Assembly: GCA_025458105.1 (NCBI GenBank)
Contig: JALOTD010000020.1
Location: 1 to 44,918, forward strand
Direction: 5' to 3'
DNA: 44,918 nt
Source of the DNA: Tabrizicola sp.
Lineage (GTDB): Bacteria > Pseudomonadota > Alphaproteobacteria > Rhodobacterales > Rhodobacteraceae
In this document: piece by piece, positions 1-8,837 of the stretch
How positions within the stretch are numbered: the first letter of the stretch is position 1
Layout: each line of letters opens with the position of its first letter
Position numbers and translations under genes: made by a program
Notes under the pieces: generated by a model
Database searches by the model: none
Told to the model about the DNA's origin: nothing
Seen by the model: the letters and a program-made list of their open reading frames with translations, nothing else

Positions 1-1278
1 GTGGCGCGGTTCGGCAACTGGACCTCGCCCGGTTACACCGTGCCGAAGGTCATCGAGAACTATCAGATGCGCTTCAGCGTGTCCTACCCGAACGAGGAAC
101 GCCCCGCCGCCCGCCCGTTCCGTACGACCCCGATGTACGAGGTCTTCGACGGAATGAACGCCGTCTGGGGCGCGCAGTATGGGCTGGAAGTGGTGAACTA
201 CCACGCGCTGCCAGGTGAGCCGCGCTACGAGGAGCCGACCTTCAAGCGGTCGAATGCTTGGGAGGCGACGCGTCAGGAAGTCATGGCGGTGCGCGAAGGC
301 GTCGGCATCAACGAGGTGCAGAACTTCGGTAAGTACCTGGTGAAGGGCGCGGACGCGCGGGCCTGGCTGGACCGGATCATGGCGGGCCGCATCCCGCAGC
401 CGGGACGCTTGTCGCTGACGCCGATGCTGGCCGAAAGCGGCAAGATCATCGGCGACTTCACTGTCTCTTGCCTCTCCGAGACCGAGTTCCAGCTGACCGC
501 TTCGTATGGCGCGCAAGGGTGGCACAGCCGCTGGTTCGAACAACATGCAGAACCGGGCGTAAGTATCGAGAATATCTCGGATTCCCGCTCGGGCTTCCAG
601 ATCGCCGGCCCCCGCGCTCGCGAACTGCTGTCGCGCGTCACCCGCTCCGATGTCAGCGCCGAGGCGTTCAAGTTCATGGACGTCCGCCGCATGACCGTCG
701 GCATGGCCAACTGCATCGTCCAACGGGTCAGCTACACCGCCGACCTCGGGTACGAGATCTTCACCGACCACATGTCGGTCCGCCACCTGTGGGACGTGCT
801 GAACGCCGCGGGCAAGGACCTTGGCCTGCGCCCCTTCGGAATGCGGGCGATGATGTCGCTGCGGCTGGACAAGTGGTTCGGCTCATGGGGCCGTGAGTTC
901 TCGCCCGACTATACCCCGGCGGAAACGGGCCTCGACCGGTTCATCTCGTGGAACAAGCCCGCGGACTGGATCGGCAAGGCGGCGGCCATGAAGGAAAAGG
1001 CCCAAGGCCCGAAGCGCAAGCTGGTGCCGATCATCGTCGACGCCAAAGATGCCGACGTCGTAGCATGGGAGCCGATCTGGCTGGATGGCGCGGTTGTGGG
1101 CTGGTGCACCAGCGGAGGCTACAGCCACTGGACCGGCAAGTCGGTCGCGCAGGGTTTCATCCCCGCCGACCGGGTGCAGGACGGCCTTGCGCTTGAGGTC
1201 GAGATCCTGGGCGAGCGCCGCCCGGCCCGTGTCCATCTCGCCCCGCTCTGGGATGACGGTGGAAGAATGCGCGCCTAG
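1..1278 (+). CDS. Dimethylglycine/sarcosine dehydrogenase-type FAD enzyme, C-terminal half (5' end outside window)
   Basis: This is the last 425 codons of a protein whose family is usually about 800 residues long; the N-terminal FAD-binding oxidase domain lies upstream of the window, and the GTG at base 1 is probably an internal valine. Visible parts are the end of the FAD linker domain (residues 1-60, with RFGNW and ARPFRTTPMYE), a GcvT-like folate-binding domain (about 65-310, with the WGREFSPDYTP signature of dimethylglycine and sarcosine dehydrogenases) and the C-terminal GcvT beta-barrel (about 325-415). Members oxidatively demethylate methylated glycines and pass the one-carbon unit to tetrahydrofolate. 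The exact substrate cannot be told from this half. Confidence 0.85.
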   Translation: MARFGNWTSPGYTVPKVIENYQMRFSVSYPNEERPAARPFRTTPMYEVFDGMNAVWGAQYGLEVVNYHALPGEPRYEEPTFKRSNAWEATRQEVMAVREGVGINEVQNFGKYLVKGADARAWLDRIMAGRIPQPGRLSLTPMLAESGKIIGDFTVSCLSETEFQLTASYGAQGWHSRWFEQHAEPGVSIENISDSRSGFQIAGPRARELLSRVTRSDVSAEAFKFMDVRRMTVGMANCIVQRVSYTADLGYEIFTDHMSVRHLWDVLNAAGKDLGLRPFGMRAMMSLRLDKWFGSWGREFSPDYTPAETGLDRFISWNKPADWIGKAAAMKEKAQGPKRKLVPIIVDAKDADVVAWEPIWLDGAVVGWCTSGGYSHWTGKSVAQGFIPADRVQDGLALEVEILGERRPARVHLAPLWDDGGRMRA

Positions 1279-1331
1279 GCGCCGACTGGCCCGCTTGACA
1301 GACGCCTGCGGGCCGGACCACCCTTGGCGAT

Positions 1332-1937
1332 ATGGCATCGGTTCATATCCTTGTCCTGGCAGCGGGCGCGTCGTCGCGGATGCGCGGCGCGGACAAACTG
1401 TTGCAAAGGGTCGCTGGTCAACCCTTGCTGCGGCATGTGGCCAGCATTGCCAAGGCCACTGGCTCGGAGGTCTGGGTCACGCTGCCTGCAGACGCCAAAG
1501 CGCGTCAGACCGCCCTGACTGGACTTGGCGTCAGGGTGGTTCCCGTCCCGGATGCAACGCTTGGGATGTCACGCTCACTCTACCACGGCATAACCGCCAT
1601 CCGCGCAAAGGCAGGGCCGGACGATGGCGTGATGATCCTGCCAGCGGACATGCCGGACTTCACCGCCGAGGCGCTTGGGACCCTGATCGCACGGTTTCAG
1701 GCTGAGCCGAACCTCATTTTCCGGGGGGCCACACCGGACGGACAATTCGGCCACCCTGCCCTGTTCCCCGGGGAAATCTGGCCAGAACTGGCCGTGGTGA
1801 CCGGTGACCAAGGTGGCAAGACGGTCCTGGAACGGCACAAGGACAAGGTCAGAATTGTAGCCCTGCCTGGTCGAATGGCGCTGATCGATCTGGATACACC
1901 GGAAGACTGGGCCGCCTGGCAAGCAGGCGACCCTTAA
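1332..1937 (+). CDS. MobA-like NTP transferase (MocA/molybdenum cofactor cytidylyltransferase family)
   Basis: A 201-residue nucleotidyltransferase of normal family length. The N-terminal nucleotide-binding signature LAAGASSRMRGADKLL is at residues 9-24, the metal-binding aspartate lies in ILPADMP near residue 100, and the C-terminus has the DLDTPEDW motif typical of the MobA/MocA family. Relatives attach CMP (MocA) or GMP (MobA) to molybdopterin for xanthine-dehydrogenase-type or DMSO-reductase-type enzymes; the sequence alone does not choose between them, but MocA-like proteins fit this length best. It follows the upstream dehydrogenase by 53 bases on the same strand. No strong ribosome-binding site is visible. 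It converges on the RTX gene with only five bases between the stop codons. Confidence 0.8.
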   Translation: MASVHILVLAAGASSRMRGADKLLQRVAGQPLLRHVASIAKATGSEVWVTLPADAKARQTALTGLGVRVVPVPDATLGMSRSLYHGITAIRAKAGPDDGVMILPADMPDFTAEALGTLIARFQAEPNLIFRGATPDGQFGHPALFPGEIWPELAVVTGDQGGKTVLERHKDKVRIVALPGRMALIDLDTPEDWAAWQAGDP

Positions 1938-1942
1938 AACGA

Positions 1943-4900
1943 CTATTCCGCAGCCAGAAGCACCCTTGCTTCGTGGGCCTTCAAAGAAAGACGTGCGCCG
2001 GGGAACGCCACCGGATCCGTCGACAACTCTGGGAACAGCGCCAGAAGCTCGTCGCGAACTTCGACTTCCATATCGTTCAGCGCAGCCAAAGCCGGTTGGA
2101 AGCTTTCAGTCCAGATCCCGTCCGACTGTACGACCTCATGCCGGTCAAAGAGGATATGGATGTAGGTCACACCCTCGTCTGGCACGACCCGCGCCACTTC
2201 TCCCTGCCCGACCAGATGCTTGGCGGGAACCAGCACCTCGGCCTCACCGAACAGAAGTTCTGCCCGAGTCCCTTCGAACAGTACCCGGTGCTGTGGCGAG
2301 ACAAGCATGGAGCGATCAGGGCCAGACCGGCCAAAGGCAGCTGCAGGGATCCGCACCGGCTGCAATTCCGGCCGAGAGACCAGTTGCGCCCGCGGCAAAT
2401 GCTTGCCACCAACCCAACGCACCGGTTGCAAACCGCTGTCGCGCGTCACCACAAGATCCCCGGCCTTTAAATCTTCAACCGGAACTTCGCCCCGATCCGT
2501 CAGGATCAGCGTCCCGGGGGTGAAGCAGGTGATGTTTTCGATATCATCGAAAGCGATGGTGCCGATGATTTGGCCCCCCGCGACACCACCCGCGTCGTAA
2601 ATGAAGATCGTCCCGTTCTCGCTGTCCGCCGGATCAAAGACGATCCGTACACGGCTCCAACCATATTCCTGATACAGTCCATCCAGGTTCAGCGTGTCGT
2701 TGTCGCCATCCGGTGCGCCCGGACCGTCACCGCCACCAAAAATCGACTCGGCAGGAACAGGGGGAATCGTCGATCCAACCCCCGTGAGCACATCGCCCAC
2801 GCCAATGAAAATCGTGTCATTGCCTTCGCCAGCTTCGACCGTATCGCCGCCCGCGCCGCCAAAGATGCTGTCTTGGCCAATGCCGCCCGAGATGTAGTCG
2901 TTGCCCGTGCCGCCTAGGATGGAGTCGTTGTCGGCGCCGCCAAACAGGCTATCGTTCGCCCCGCGACCATCCAGATAATCGTTGCCTGCGCCGCCATAGA
3001 ACACGTTCGTGTAGGCGAACCCTGGCACCGAATCCGACCCGTCGAACCCAAAGAGACTGTCGTCGAAATTCGACCCGATCAGTCCATCTACGCCGGCGAA
3101 AGCGTCGCCTTCGGCATGGCCACCGCTCCCCGGACCGCCGTTCAGATCGATGACGACGCCGGCGTCAGAAGCGGAATAATCGGCAACGTCGTTGCCGGTG
3201 CCACCTTCCAGAAGATCTGCACCGACCCCGCCGATCAGAGTGTCGTCACCGGCCTGGCCAAACAGCGAGTCGTTACCTATGCCGCCAACAAGGCTATCGT
3301 TGCCGGCGCCACCTTCCAGCCGATCGTTGTCGGCTTCGCCAAGCAGTGAGTCATTGCCCTCGCCGCCTACCAGGCTGTCCGCCCCGATGCCCGCCTGAAT
3401 GAAGTCGTTCCCGGCCCCACCGTCAACGGTGTCCGCGTCCGAATTGTCGGGTGTTGCCACAATCGGCGTGAACTGCACGTCCGACACCCAGATCGCCTGG
3501 TTGTTCCCCGTTCCGACGTCGCGATACTGGATCACGATGTAAGCGACCGGCCCCGCGACCTGCACCAGGATCGACCCGTCCGGGTTGCTTTCCAGCGTGT
3601 TGTCGCCTGTCGCCCGAACTGTGTTGCCAGTGATATCCAGTTCCGGGTTATCGCCGACCTCGGTGATTGTGACGGGAACCAGGTTCCCGTTCGCGTCGTA
3701 AGCAAGAATCGTGACTTCATCGATGAAGGCGTTCGTCGCGTCGCCCGTATCGATGTCGGTGATCGCGAAGGTGACGTTGGTCACCTCGCTCGCGTAGCCA
3801 CTGTTCGGAACGGCGTTGAAGCCGATCGTCATCTCGCTGACACCGGCGCCACCTGGCCGGGAAAGGAACGCGCTGGAGGTGGGGTCATAGGTCTGACCCG
3901 CGAACTGATAAATCGTGTCGGTGTCTTCGATCTGGAAGTTCGAGGTCGGCGGATCTTCAGAATAGGTGATCTCTACCTGGACCGCGCTGGCAATCGTGTC
4001 GGTAAAGCCACCTTCGACCGGTTGCCCGTCGGTCCGCCCATTCGAGGTCCAGTCGAGCGTCTGGCCAGGAAGTGTCGGCGGTGGGGTAACCACCGGGGCG
4101 GTGTCTGGCCCGGCGTCGATCACATCATCACCGGCACCGCCGGAGATCTGGTCGCTGCCAAAACCGCCGACGATGGTATCGGCACCGTCTCCGCCGGAAA
4201 GCAGGTTGTCGCCGTCATTCCCGACCAGCGAGTCCGCCTGGTTAGAACCGACAATCCCTTCGACGGACAGGATGGTATCCCCTGCGGCATCGCCTCCGGA
4301 CTCTGCCAGCGTATCGGCCAGGTTCACAGTGACCGCACCCGCCGAAGCGCTGTAGTCGACAACGTCAAACCCGGCGCCGCCGATCAGCGAATCGCCCGAG
4401 CCGCCGCCAATCAGCGTATCATTGCCCGATCCGCCTTCCAGTGAGTCTACACCACCGCCACCGTCCAGCCGATCGCTGTCAGCGCCGCCGAAGAGGCGAT
4501 CCGCATCCGAACCGCCGAACAGAGAGTCCACCCCGAAGCCACCCAGAAGCGTGTCCGCCCCCGCATCTCCGACCAGGGAATCGTTTCCGGTTCCGCCGTC
4601 CAGCGAATCGGCGCCATCGCCACCAACCGCTGAATCGTTCCCGGCGCCACCCGAGAGGATGTCGCCTTCGGTGCCACCATCCAAAAAGTCGTTGCCGTCG
4701 CCCGCGAGCAGCGAGTCGATGCCGGCGCCGCCCACCAGACTGTCGTTGCCAGTTCCGCCAGAAAGCGAGTCTGCCCCAGCACCACCAATCAGCGTGTCAT
4801 TCCCTGCACCGCCGGACAGAGTGTCAGTGCCGTCACGCCCATCAAAAATGTTGTTCTCTGCATCGCCGATGATCGTATCAGCGAAGGACGAGCCGATGAT

Positions 4901-5686
4901 GTTCTCGATACTGACCAAAGTGTCGGTGTCGCCGTCACCGCCAGCCTGGGGGTTCGCGGTATCCGTGGCGCCGCTCAGGTCTGCCAAGATCGCTGCGCTA
5001 CTGGCCGAGTAGCTGACCGAGTCGCTTCCGATGCCGCCAAACAGTTGGTCGGCGCCGTTGTTGTTCGTCTCGAGGAAGAGGTCGTCGCCCTCACCACCGC
5101 TCAGCGAGTCAGCCCCAAGTCCGCCCGTAATCGAGTCATTTCCGTTGCCGCCGTCAATCGTATCGGCTCCATCGCCGCCATCGATGGAGTCGTTTCCAGC
5201 GCCGGCTGAAAGGAAGTTGTTACCCACATTGCCGGTGATCGTGTCGTTTCCGGTACCGGTCAGAACGTTCTCGATGTTCAGCAGGGTATCCGTGCCCTGA
5301 CCCGTTGCACTCCCAGTAGCCAGGTTGACGTTCATCGATGTCGTGTTGACGTCGAACGTCAGAACTCCCGTACCCGATCCGGGTCCGCCAGCAGCCAAGT
5401 CGATGATGTAACGGCTGTAGTCCGCCGTATCAGTGCCCGCACCGCCATCAAGAGTATCGTTGTCAGTATCGTTGCCGCCGATCAGCGAGTCGGTGTCGTT
5501 CCCGCCAAAGATCGAGTCGGCTCCGGTTCCACCGTCAAGCAGATCGTTACCGCCGCCGCTTCCTGCAGCTGTCCCACCACGAATGGTATCGTTTCCGCCG
5601 GCGCCCCAGATGATGTCGTTCTGACTGCCACCAGAGTTATCCCCGTTGTGCGCAGCACCAGCGTTGGTACCTTCGATGGTTGCCAT
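1943..5686 (-). CDS. RTX (haemolysin-type calcium-binding repeat) exoprotein with C-terminal Hint domain
   Basis: A 1247-residue acidic, glycine- and aspartate-rich protein. Blocks of RTX nonapeptides (GGxGxDxLx, such as GGAGNDTLI) fill roughly residues 15-535 and 775-1000; they bind calcium and fold outside the cell. Between them, at about 540-770, is a non-RTX, probably beta-sandwich, domain after a PPPTLPG linker. The last 194 residues are a Hint_2-type Hedgehog/intein domain starting at Cys1054 (CFTPGTLILTDRGEVPVEDL), with no C-terminal His-Asn/Cys splice junction, so self-cleavage rather than splicing is the likelier activity. There is no N-terminal Sec signal, as expected for type I secretion; no type I ABC transporter is in the window. 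The start has only a weak purine stretch as a ribosome site. Confidence 0.9.
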   Translation of the reverse strand: MATIEGTNAGAAHNGDNSGGSQNDIIWGAGGNDTIRGGTAAGSGGGNDLLDGGTGADSIFGGNDTDSLIGGNDTDNDTLDGGAGTDTADYSRYIIDLAAGGPGSGTGVLTFDVNTTSMNVNLATGSATGQGTDTLLNIENVLTGTGNDTITGNVGNNFLSAGAGNDSIDGGDGADTIDGGNGNDSITGGLGADSLSGGEGDDLFLETNNNGADQLFGGIGSDSVSYSASSAAILADLSGATDTANPQAGGDGDTDTLVSIENIIGSSFADTIIGDAENNIFDGRDGTDTLSGGAGNDTLIGGAGADSLSGGTGNDSLVGGAGIDSLLAGDGNDFLDGGTEGDILSGGAGNDSAVGGDGADSLDGGTGNDSLVGDAGADTLLGGFGVDSLFGGSDADRLFGGADSDRLDGGGGVDSLEGGSGNDTLIGGGSGDSLIGGAGFDVVDYSASAGAVTVNLADTLAESGGDAAGDTILSVEGIVGSNQADSLVGNDGDNLLSGGDGADTIVGGFGSDQISGGAGDDVIDAGPDTAPVVTPPPTLPGQTLDWTSNGRTDGQPVEGGFTDTIASAVQVEITYSEDPPTSNFQIEDTDTIYQFAGQTYDPTSSAFLSRPGGAGVSEMTIGFNAVPNSGYASEVTNVTFAITDIDTGDATNAFIDEVTILAYDANGNLVPVTITEVGDNPELDITGNTVRATGDNTLESNPDGSILVQVAGPVAYIVIQYRDVGTGNNQAIWVSDVQFTPIVATPDNSDADTVDGGAGNDFIQAGIGADSLVGGEGNDSLLGEADNDRLEGGAGNDSLVGGIGNDSLFGQAGDDTLIGGVGADLLEGGTGNDVADYSASDAGVVIDLNGGPGSGGHAEGDAFAGVDGLIGSNFDDSLFGFDGSDSVPGFAYTNVFYGGAGNDYLDGRGANDSLFGGADNDSILGGTGNDYISGGIGQDSIFGGAGGDTVEAGEGNDTIFIGVGDVLTGVGSTIPPVPAESIFGGGDGPGAPDGDNDTLNLDGLYQEYGWSRVRIVFDPADSENGTIFIYDAGGVAGGQIIGTIAFDDIENITCFTPGTLILTDRGEVPVEDLKAGDLVVTRDSGLQPVRWVGGKHLPRAQLVSRPELQPVRIPAAAFGRSGPDRSMLVSPQHRVLFEGTRAELLFGEAEVLVPAKHLVGQGEVARVVPDEGVTYIHILFDRHEVVQSDGIWTESFQPALAALNDMEVEVRDELLALFPELSTDPVAFPGARLSLKAHEARVLLAAE

Positions 5687-5857
5687 TTTCTCTGCCCTCT
5701 GCCTCTATCGCGCGATCAAACCCGAACTCCGTGGCCATTTCTGGCCGGGATTCGGCTGGTTTCTGGCATTCTTTGTGCCTTTACCAACATTTCAGACCGC
5801 ATTTCCCACGAACTCAACTTCCAGGTGCCACCAGAGACACCCACTCAACCTTCGCTT

Positions 5858-6523
5858 CTAGACGCCCTCGGTCACGTCTGCCGCTATCACTGTCTGCCGC
5901 GCTGGCGTATAGGCAGCGCGCCCGGCTTCCGTCTTCAGCTCAGGAAAGATCTCATAAATCTCCAGCCGCTGGGCATTGCCCATCGTCTTCAAGGACTGGT
6001 CGTCGGGCTGGAAGCTTTCCGTCCAGATCCCGTCAGCAAGCACGACCTCGTGCCGGTCACACATGAAGTGGATGTAGGTCGTGCCGCTGGACTGAACCGT
6101 ATGTACACCCTTGGCGACCAGATGCTTGGCTGCCACCAGAACCTCACGATCGGCAAACCGAACGGTGGTGCGGTCGTTTGCGACCAACACACGGTGGTTT
6201 GGCGAAACCATCATGTCACGCTCAGGCAAACCTTTGCCAAGTGCTCCCTGGCGGATGAAGACCGGCAGAAGATGCGGTTCTGCCTGAAAGTCCTGCAAGA
6301 ACATCTGCGTCTTGCCGACCCAGCGCACGGTCTGAATTCCGTTGTCGCGTGTCACAACGCGGTCGCCAGCGGCCAGGTGCTCAACCGGTAACTCGCCCCG
6401 ATGCGTGGTGACCATCGTGCCCGGAGTAAAGCACGGCGTACAGCGATCCGAGTGCGCAACACCAGGCAGCGCACAAGCATCCGTCCAAAGGCCGATATGA
6501 CCAGGCTCGACTTTGTCCACCAT
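5858..6523 (-). CDS. Small Hint-domain protein
   Basis: A 221-residue protein that is nearly all Hint domain. It begins at Cys31 (CFTPGTMVTTHRGELPVEHL) and runs through SPNHRVLV and TTYIHFMCDRHEVV to the SFQP segment, closely resembling the Hint domain of the RTX gene 171 bases downstream on the same strand. The first 30 residues carry no recognisable partner domain, although relatives usually have a longer N-terminal region. I looked in the other minus-strand frames upstream and saw no continuation, so a short protein or a lost 5' end are both possible. As in its neighbour, no intein-type C-terminal splice motif is present. The pair may be expressed together from the AT-rich region at 6.7 kb. 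Confidence 0.8.
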   Translation of the reverse strand: MVDKVEPGHIGLWTDACALPGVAHSDRCTPCFTPGTMVTTHRGELPVEHLAAGDRVVTRDNGIQTVRWVGKTQMFLQDFQAEPHLLPVFIRQGALGKGLPERDMMVSPNHRVLVANDRTTVRFADREVLVAAKHLVAKGVHTVQSSGTTYIHFMCDRHEVVLADGIWTESFQPDDQSLKTMGNAQRLEIYEIFPELKTEAGRAAYTPARQTVIAADVTEGV

Positions 6524-6729
6524 CTTTTCGATGCCCCAGCTTCCGAAAGGCCCGCATGCACGCGGCTTTTGGAGTGGCAGGATACCTGCGGAAGGACATG
6601 CAAGAAAAGAACAAAATCCGGCAGAGCCCAGACTGATCTACCCACGATGCACCTGCCAGATGAGAGGTGCGCACTCCTGCCACGGCCGATTTGGCGATCG
6701 CTCGGATCGGCGCTCAGACCCGCGCAACA

Positions 6730-6746
6730 TTAACCAAATATTAACC
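6730..6746. promoter_or_regulatory. Candidate CtrA-binding box (TTAA-N7-TTAAC)
   Basis: The bases read TTAACCAAATATTAACC, an exact match to the full CtrA consensus TTAA-N7-TTAAC. It sits about 207 bases upstream of the minus-strand Hint gene. CtrA is the response regulator that controls motility, gene transfer agents and some secreted proteins in Rhodobacterales. Binding here is inferred from the motif only. Confidence 0.5.
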
Positions 6747-6795
6747 TATTGGAAACAAACTGTTATCAACTTTAAGTGGTGGAGAGGGCAGTCAA

Positions 6796-6811
6796 ACAAA
6801 CTTAAGTTTGT
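6796..6811. promoter_or_regulatory. Perfect 16-bp palindrome, possible operator
   Basis: ACAAACTTAAGTTTGT is fully self-complementary and sits in the AT-rich control region 50 bases from the CtrA-type box. Its position fits a dimeric regulator site for the Hint/RTX genes. The regulator is unknown, and no regulator gene is adjacent. Confidence 0.35.
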
Positions 6812-6993
6812 CGGTGCGGCCTGCAACTCTGGGCTGATTGGCGCTCATGTGCTTGAACACATCTGGCTACGCGGCCTGTTGCCGAAGTGTTTCCACAACG
6901 GCCAGATTCGCAGCAAATCCAAGCATACTGACCGAGATCTGACACAGAAAGGCACGAATCATCTGTGCCGGTAACCCCGGCTCTCGCTCTGGC

Positions 6994-7077
6994 TGGTGCC
7001 CAAGGTCGGACTCGAACCGACATGCCTTGCGGCGACGGATTTTGAATCCGCTGCGTCTACCATTCCGCCACTCGGGC
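6994..7077 (-). tRNA. tRNA-Leu (anticodon CAA)
   Basis: On the minus strand the acceptor arms GCCCGAG and CTTGGGC pair along their whole length with two G-U/A-U ends, followed by A and an encoded CCA. The anticodon loop TTCAAAA lies on a GCGGA/TCCGT stem, giving anticodon CAA, which reads TTG. A long variable arm (GTCGCCGCAAGGCAT) and the T arm GTCGGTTCGAGTCCGAC complete a class II leucine tRNA. Length is 84 bases. Confidence 0.96.
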
Positions 7078-7117
7078 CACCGGCACCGGGTCTAACGTCT
7101 TGGCCCGGCGGCGTCAA

Positions 7118-7981
7118 TCAGAGGTCGTCGGTCTGGAACGTGTCGCAATCGGCCATCTGGCCGGATTGCAGCCCAATCATGAACCAGCGCGACCGCTGCT
7201 CCGAGGTGCCATGGGTGAAGGTATGCGGCATCGGGCGCTGACCGGCGTTCCTCTGCAGGGTATCATCGCCGATCTGGCGGGCGGCGTTGACCGCCTCTTC
7301 CAGGTCGCCGCGTTCGACGACGCCCAGGGTCTGTGCCGCCTCCCGCGCCCAGATGCCGGAGAGGCAGTCGGCCTGCAGCTCGATGCGAACCGAAATCGCG
7401 TTCGAGTCCGCCTGGCTGGATTGCTGGCGGATCCGGTTGGCCTGGCCGAGGATGCCCAGTTCGTTCTGGATGTGGTGGCCGATCTCGTGGGCGACGACGT
7501 AAGCCGCCGCGAAGTCGCCCCCCGCGCCCAGACGCTGGTGGAGGGTCGTGAAGAAGGCGGTGTCGAGGTAGACCTTGCGGTCGGCAGGGCAGTAGAAGGG
7601 TCCCGTCGCCTCGGAGGCACCACCGCAGGCCGACCGGGTCGCTTCTTTGAACAGGACGAGGGTGGCCGGGCGGTAGGTCCGGCCAAGCTGGTCCTGGAAG
7701 ACGCGGGTCCAGATTTCCTCGGTATCGGCGAGGACGACCGAGACGAAGTCACCCTCGGCGCGATCTTCGGCGGTCAGTTCGGTCGGGGTGGACGAGGTCG
7801 GGCCATCCAGCCCGCCGGGGCCGAGAAGCTGGCTGGGATCAACACCCAGAAAGAGCGCGAGAAGGACCACGATCACCGCCCCGGCCCCGCCGATTCCGCC
7901 CACACGGGCGGCCCCGCCACCGCCACCCTGACGGCGGCGATCCTCGATGTTGGAGCTTCCGCGACGACCTCTCCAGTCCAT
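7118..7981 (-). CDS. YpfJ-type neutral zinc metallopeptidase, membrane-anchored
   Basis: A 287-residue protein from the ATG at 7981, preferred over an ATG 51 bases upstream because it has an AGGGGGAAG ribosome site and the family's standard N-terminus (MDWRGRRGSSNIEDRR). One membrane helix at about 29-47 follows a glycine-rich stretch. The catalytic HEIGHH motif is at 165-170, with the acidic third ligand probably in the QADCLSGIW segment. The four cysteines in the mature part could form disulfides in the periplasm. Members are widely conserved putative zinc proteases with no settled substrate. The gene ends 41 bases before tRNA-Leu on the same strand. Confidence 0.87.
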   Translation of the reverse strand: MDWRGRRGSSNIEDRRRQGGGGGAARVGGIGGAGAVIVVLLALFLGVDPSQLLGPGGLDGPTSSTPTELTAEDRAEGDFVSVVLADTEEIWTRVFQDQLGRTYRPATLVLFKEATRSACGGASEATGPFYCPADRKVYLDTAFFTTLHQRLGAGGDFAAAYVVAHEIGHHIQNELGILGQANRIRQQSSQADSNAISVRIELQADCLSGIWAREAAQTLGVVERGDLEEAVNAARQIGDDTLQRNAGQRPMPHTFTHGTSEQRSRWFMIGLQSGQMADCDTFQTDDL

Positions 7982-8236
7982 GGCTTCCCCCTGGGTGGCC
8001 CGGCTGTCCACGCGTGGACATCTGGGGCGCACGCAACAAAATCAACGGCTTGACGTTTCGCGTTCATGCGGTCTTAACCACGAACGCATCGCCTGCCCGA
8101 GCAGTCTAGCCGCAACTGGTCGGTGTCGGAAGCGGCAAAGCGGGGGAACAAGCGCGTGACTTTCCCCGCGGCCCCTTTCCAGTGCCGCCCACCGCGCCTA
8201 TGGTCCGCTGCACCTGCCAAAGCCGGGACTGCCGCG

Positions 8237-8707
8237 ATGACCTTGACCTCTGCCCGCCTGACGCTTTTTGCCATGCTTGGCTCGGCCGCCCTTCTGGGCG
8301 GAGCCTTTGCCTTTCAGTACATCGGCGGGCTGGCACCTTGCCAACTGTGCCTGTGGCAGCGCTGGCCGCATGCGGTGGCGATCGTTATCGGGGTAATCGT
8401 GCTAACGACCGGCTGGCGCGGTCTGGCGTGGCTGGGCGCGCTAGCGGCGTTGGCCACCGCCGGGATCGGAGGCTTTCATGTGGGCGTGGAGCAAGGCTGG
8501 TGGGAGGGACTGGCGACCTGCACTGCGGGCTCGATCAGCGGGATTTCAGCGGCCGATCTGTTGAACCCTGCCGCCGATGTCGCGGCCCCAGTGCGCTGCG
8601 ATGCGATTGCCTGGTCGATGCTGGGAATCTCGATGGCAGGCTGGAACGTCATCGCGTCGCTTGGGCTGGCCGGGATCTGGGTCGCGGCGGCGTTGCGTCG
8701 GGTCTAG
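8237..8707 (+). CDS. dsbB: Disulfide bond formation protein DsbB
   Basis: A 156-residue four-helix inner-membrane quinone oxidoreductase that re-oxidises DsbA-type thiol oxidases. The first periplasmic cysteine pair is in APCQLCLWQR (Cys35 and Cys38), followed by the arginine that binds quinone in the family. The second pair is Cys95 and Cys121. The ATG at 8237 is chosen because the longer start at 8123 would add 38 polar residues with no family resemblance before the first helix. The gene stands alone; no dsbA is in the window. Confidence 0.9.
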   Translation: MTLTSARLTLFAMLGSAALLGGAFAFQYIGGLAPCQLCLWQRWPHAVAIVIGVIVLTTGWRGLAWLGALAALATAGIGGFHVGVEQGWWEGLATCTAGSISGISAADLLNPAADVAAPVRCDAIAWSMLGISMAGWNVIASLGLAGIWVAAALRRV

Positions 8708-8730
8708 ACCCCGACCCCGGGCCTGTCGCG

Positions 8731-8750
8731 GTGTCGTGTATACGCAACAC
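8731..8750. promoter_or_regulatory. Imperfect 20-bp palindrome upstream of the outer-membrane protein gene
   Basis: GTGTCGTGTATACGCAACAC matches its own reverse complement at 16 of 20 positions, about 90 bases before the next start codon. It may be an operator or chance; nothing else supports it. Confidence 0.2.
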
Positions 8751-8837
8751 GGGCTGACGAAGACGTCCTGGCCGGTTTGCCCTATACTCAGGCTTAATGT
8801 ATTCTGAAAGCGGTCCAATACTCAAAAAGGATATCAG

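Larger units (their letters stand above)
6524..6993. other. Non-coding control region between the Hint gene and tRNA-Leu
   Basis: No convincing gene lies here. The stretch from about 6727 to 6815 is clearly more AT-rich than its surroundings and holds a CtrA-type box and a 16-bp palindrome, listed separately. Open frames crossing it have no family resemblance and unlikely composition. It probably carries the promoter for the minus-strand Hint and RTX genes. Confidence 0.6.

Noticed and set aside
1943..2527. Hint domain as a splicing intein
   Set aside because: No C-terminal His-Asn and following Cys/Ser/Thr and no downstream extein; the domain ends the protein.
4422..5012. Proline/serine-rich plus-strand frame
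   Set aside because: Antisense reading of the RTX nonapeptides; the periodic composition simply mirrors the repeats.
1943..5686. Regular repeats that might be taken for a CRISPR or satellite array
   Set aside because: The period is 27 bases in frame and the encoded GGxGxDxLx repeats vary at synonymous positions; it is a coding RTX repeat.
6513..6974. Plus-strand frame of 153 codons in the Hint-tRNA gap
   Set aside because: It crosses the CtrA-type box and palindrome, has no ribosome site and no recognisable domain.
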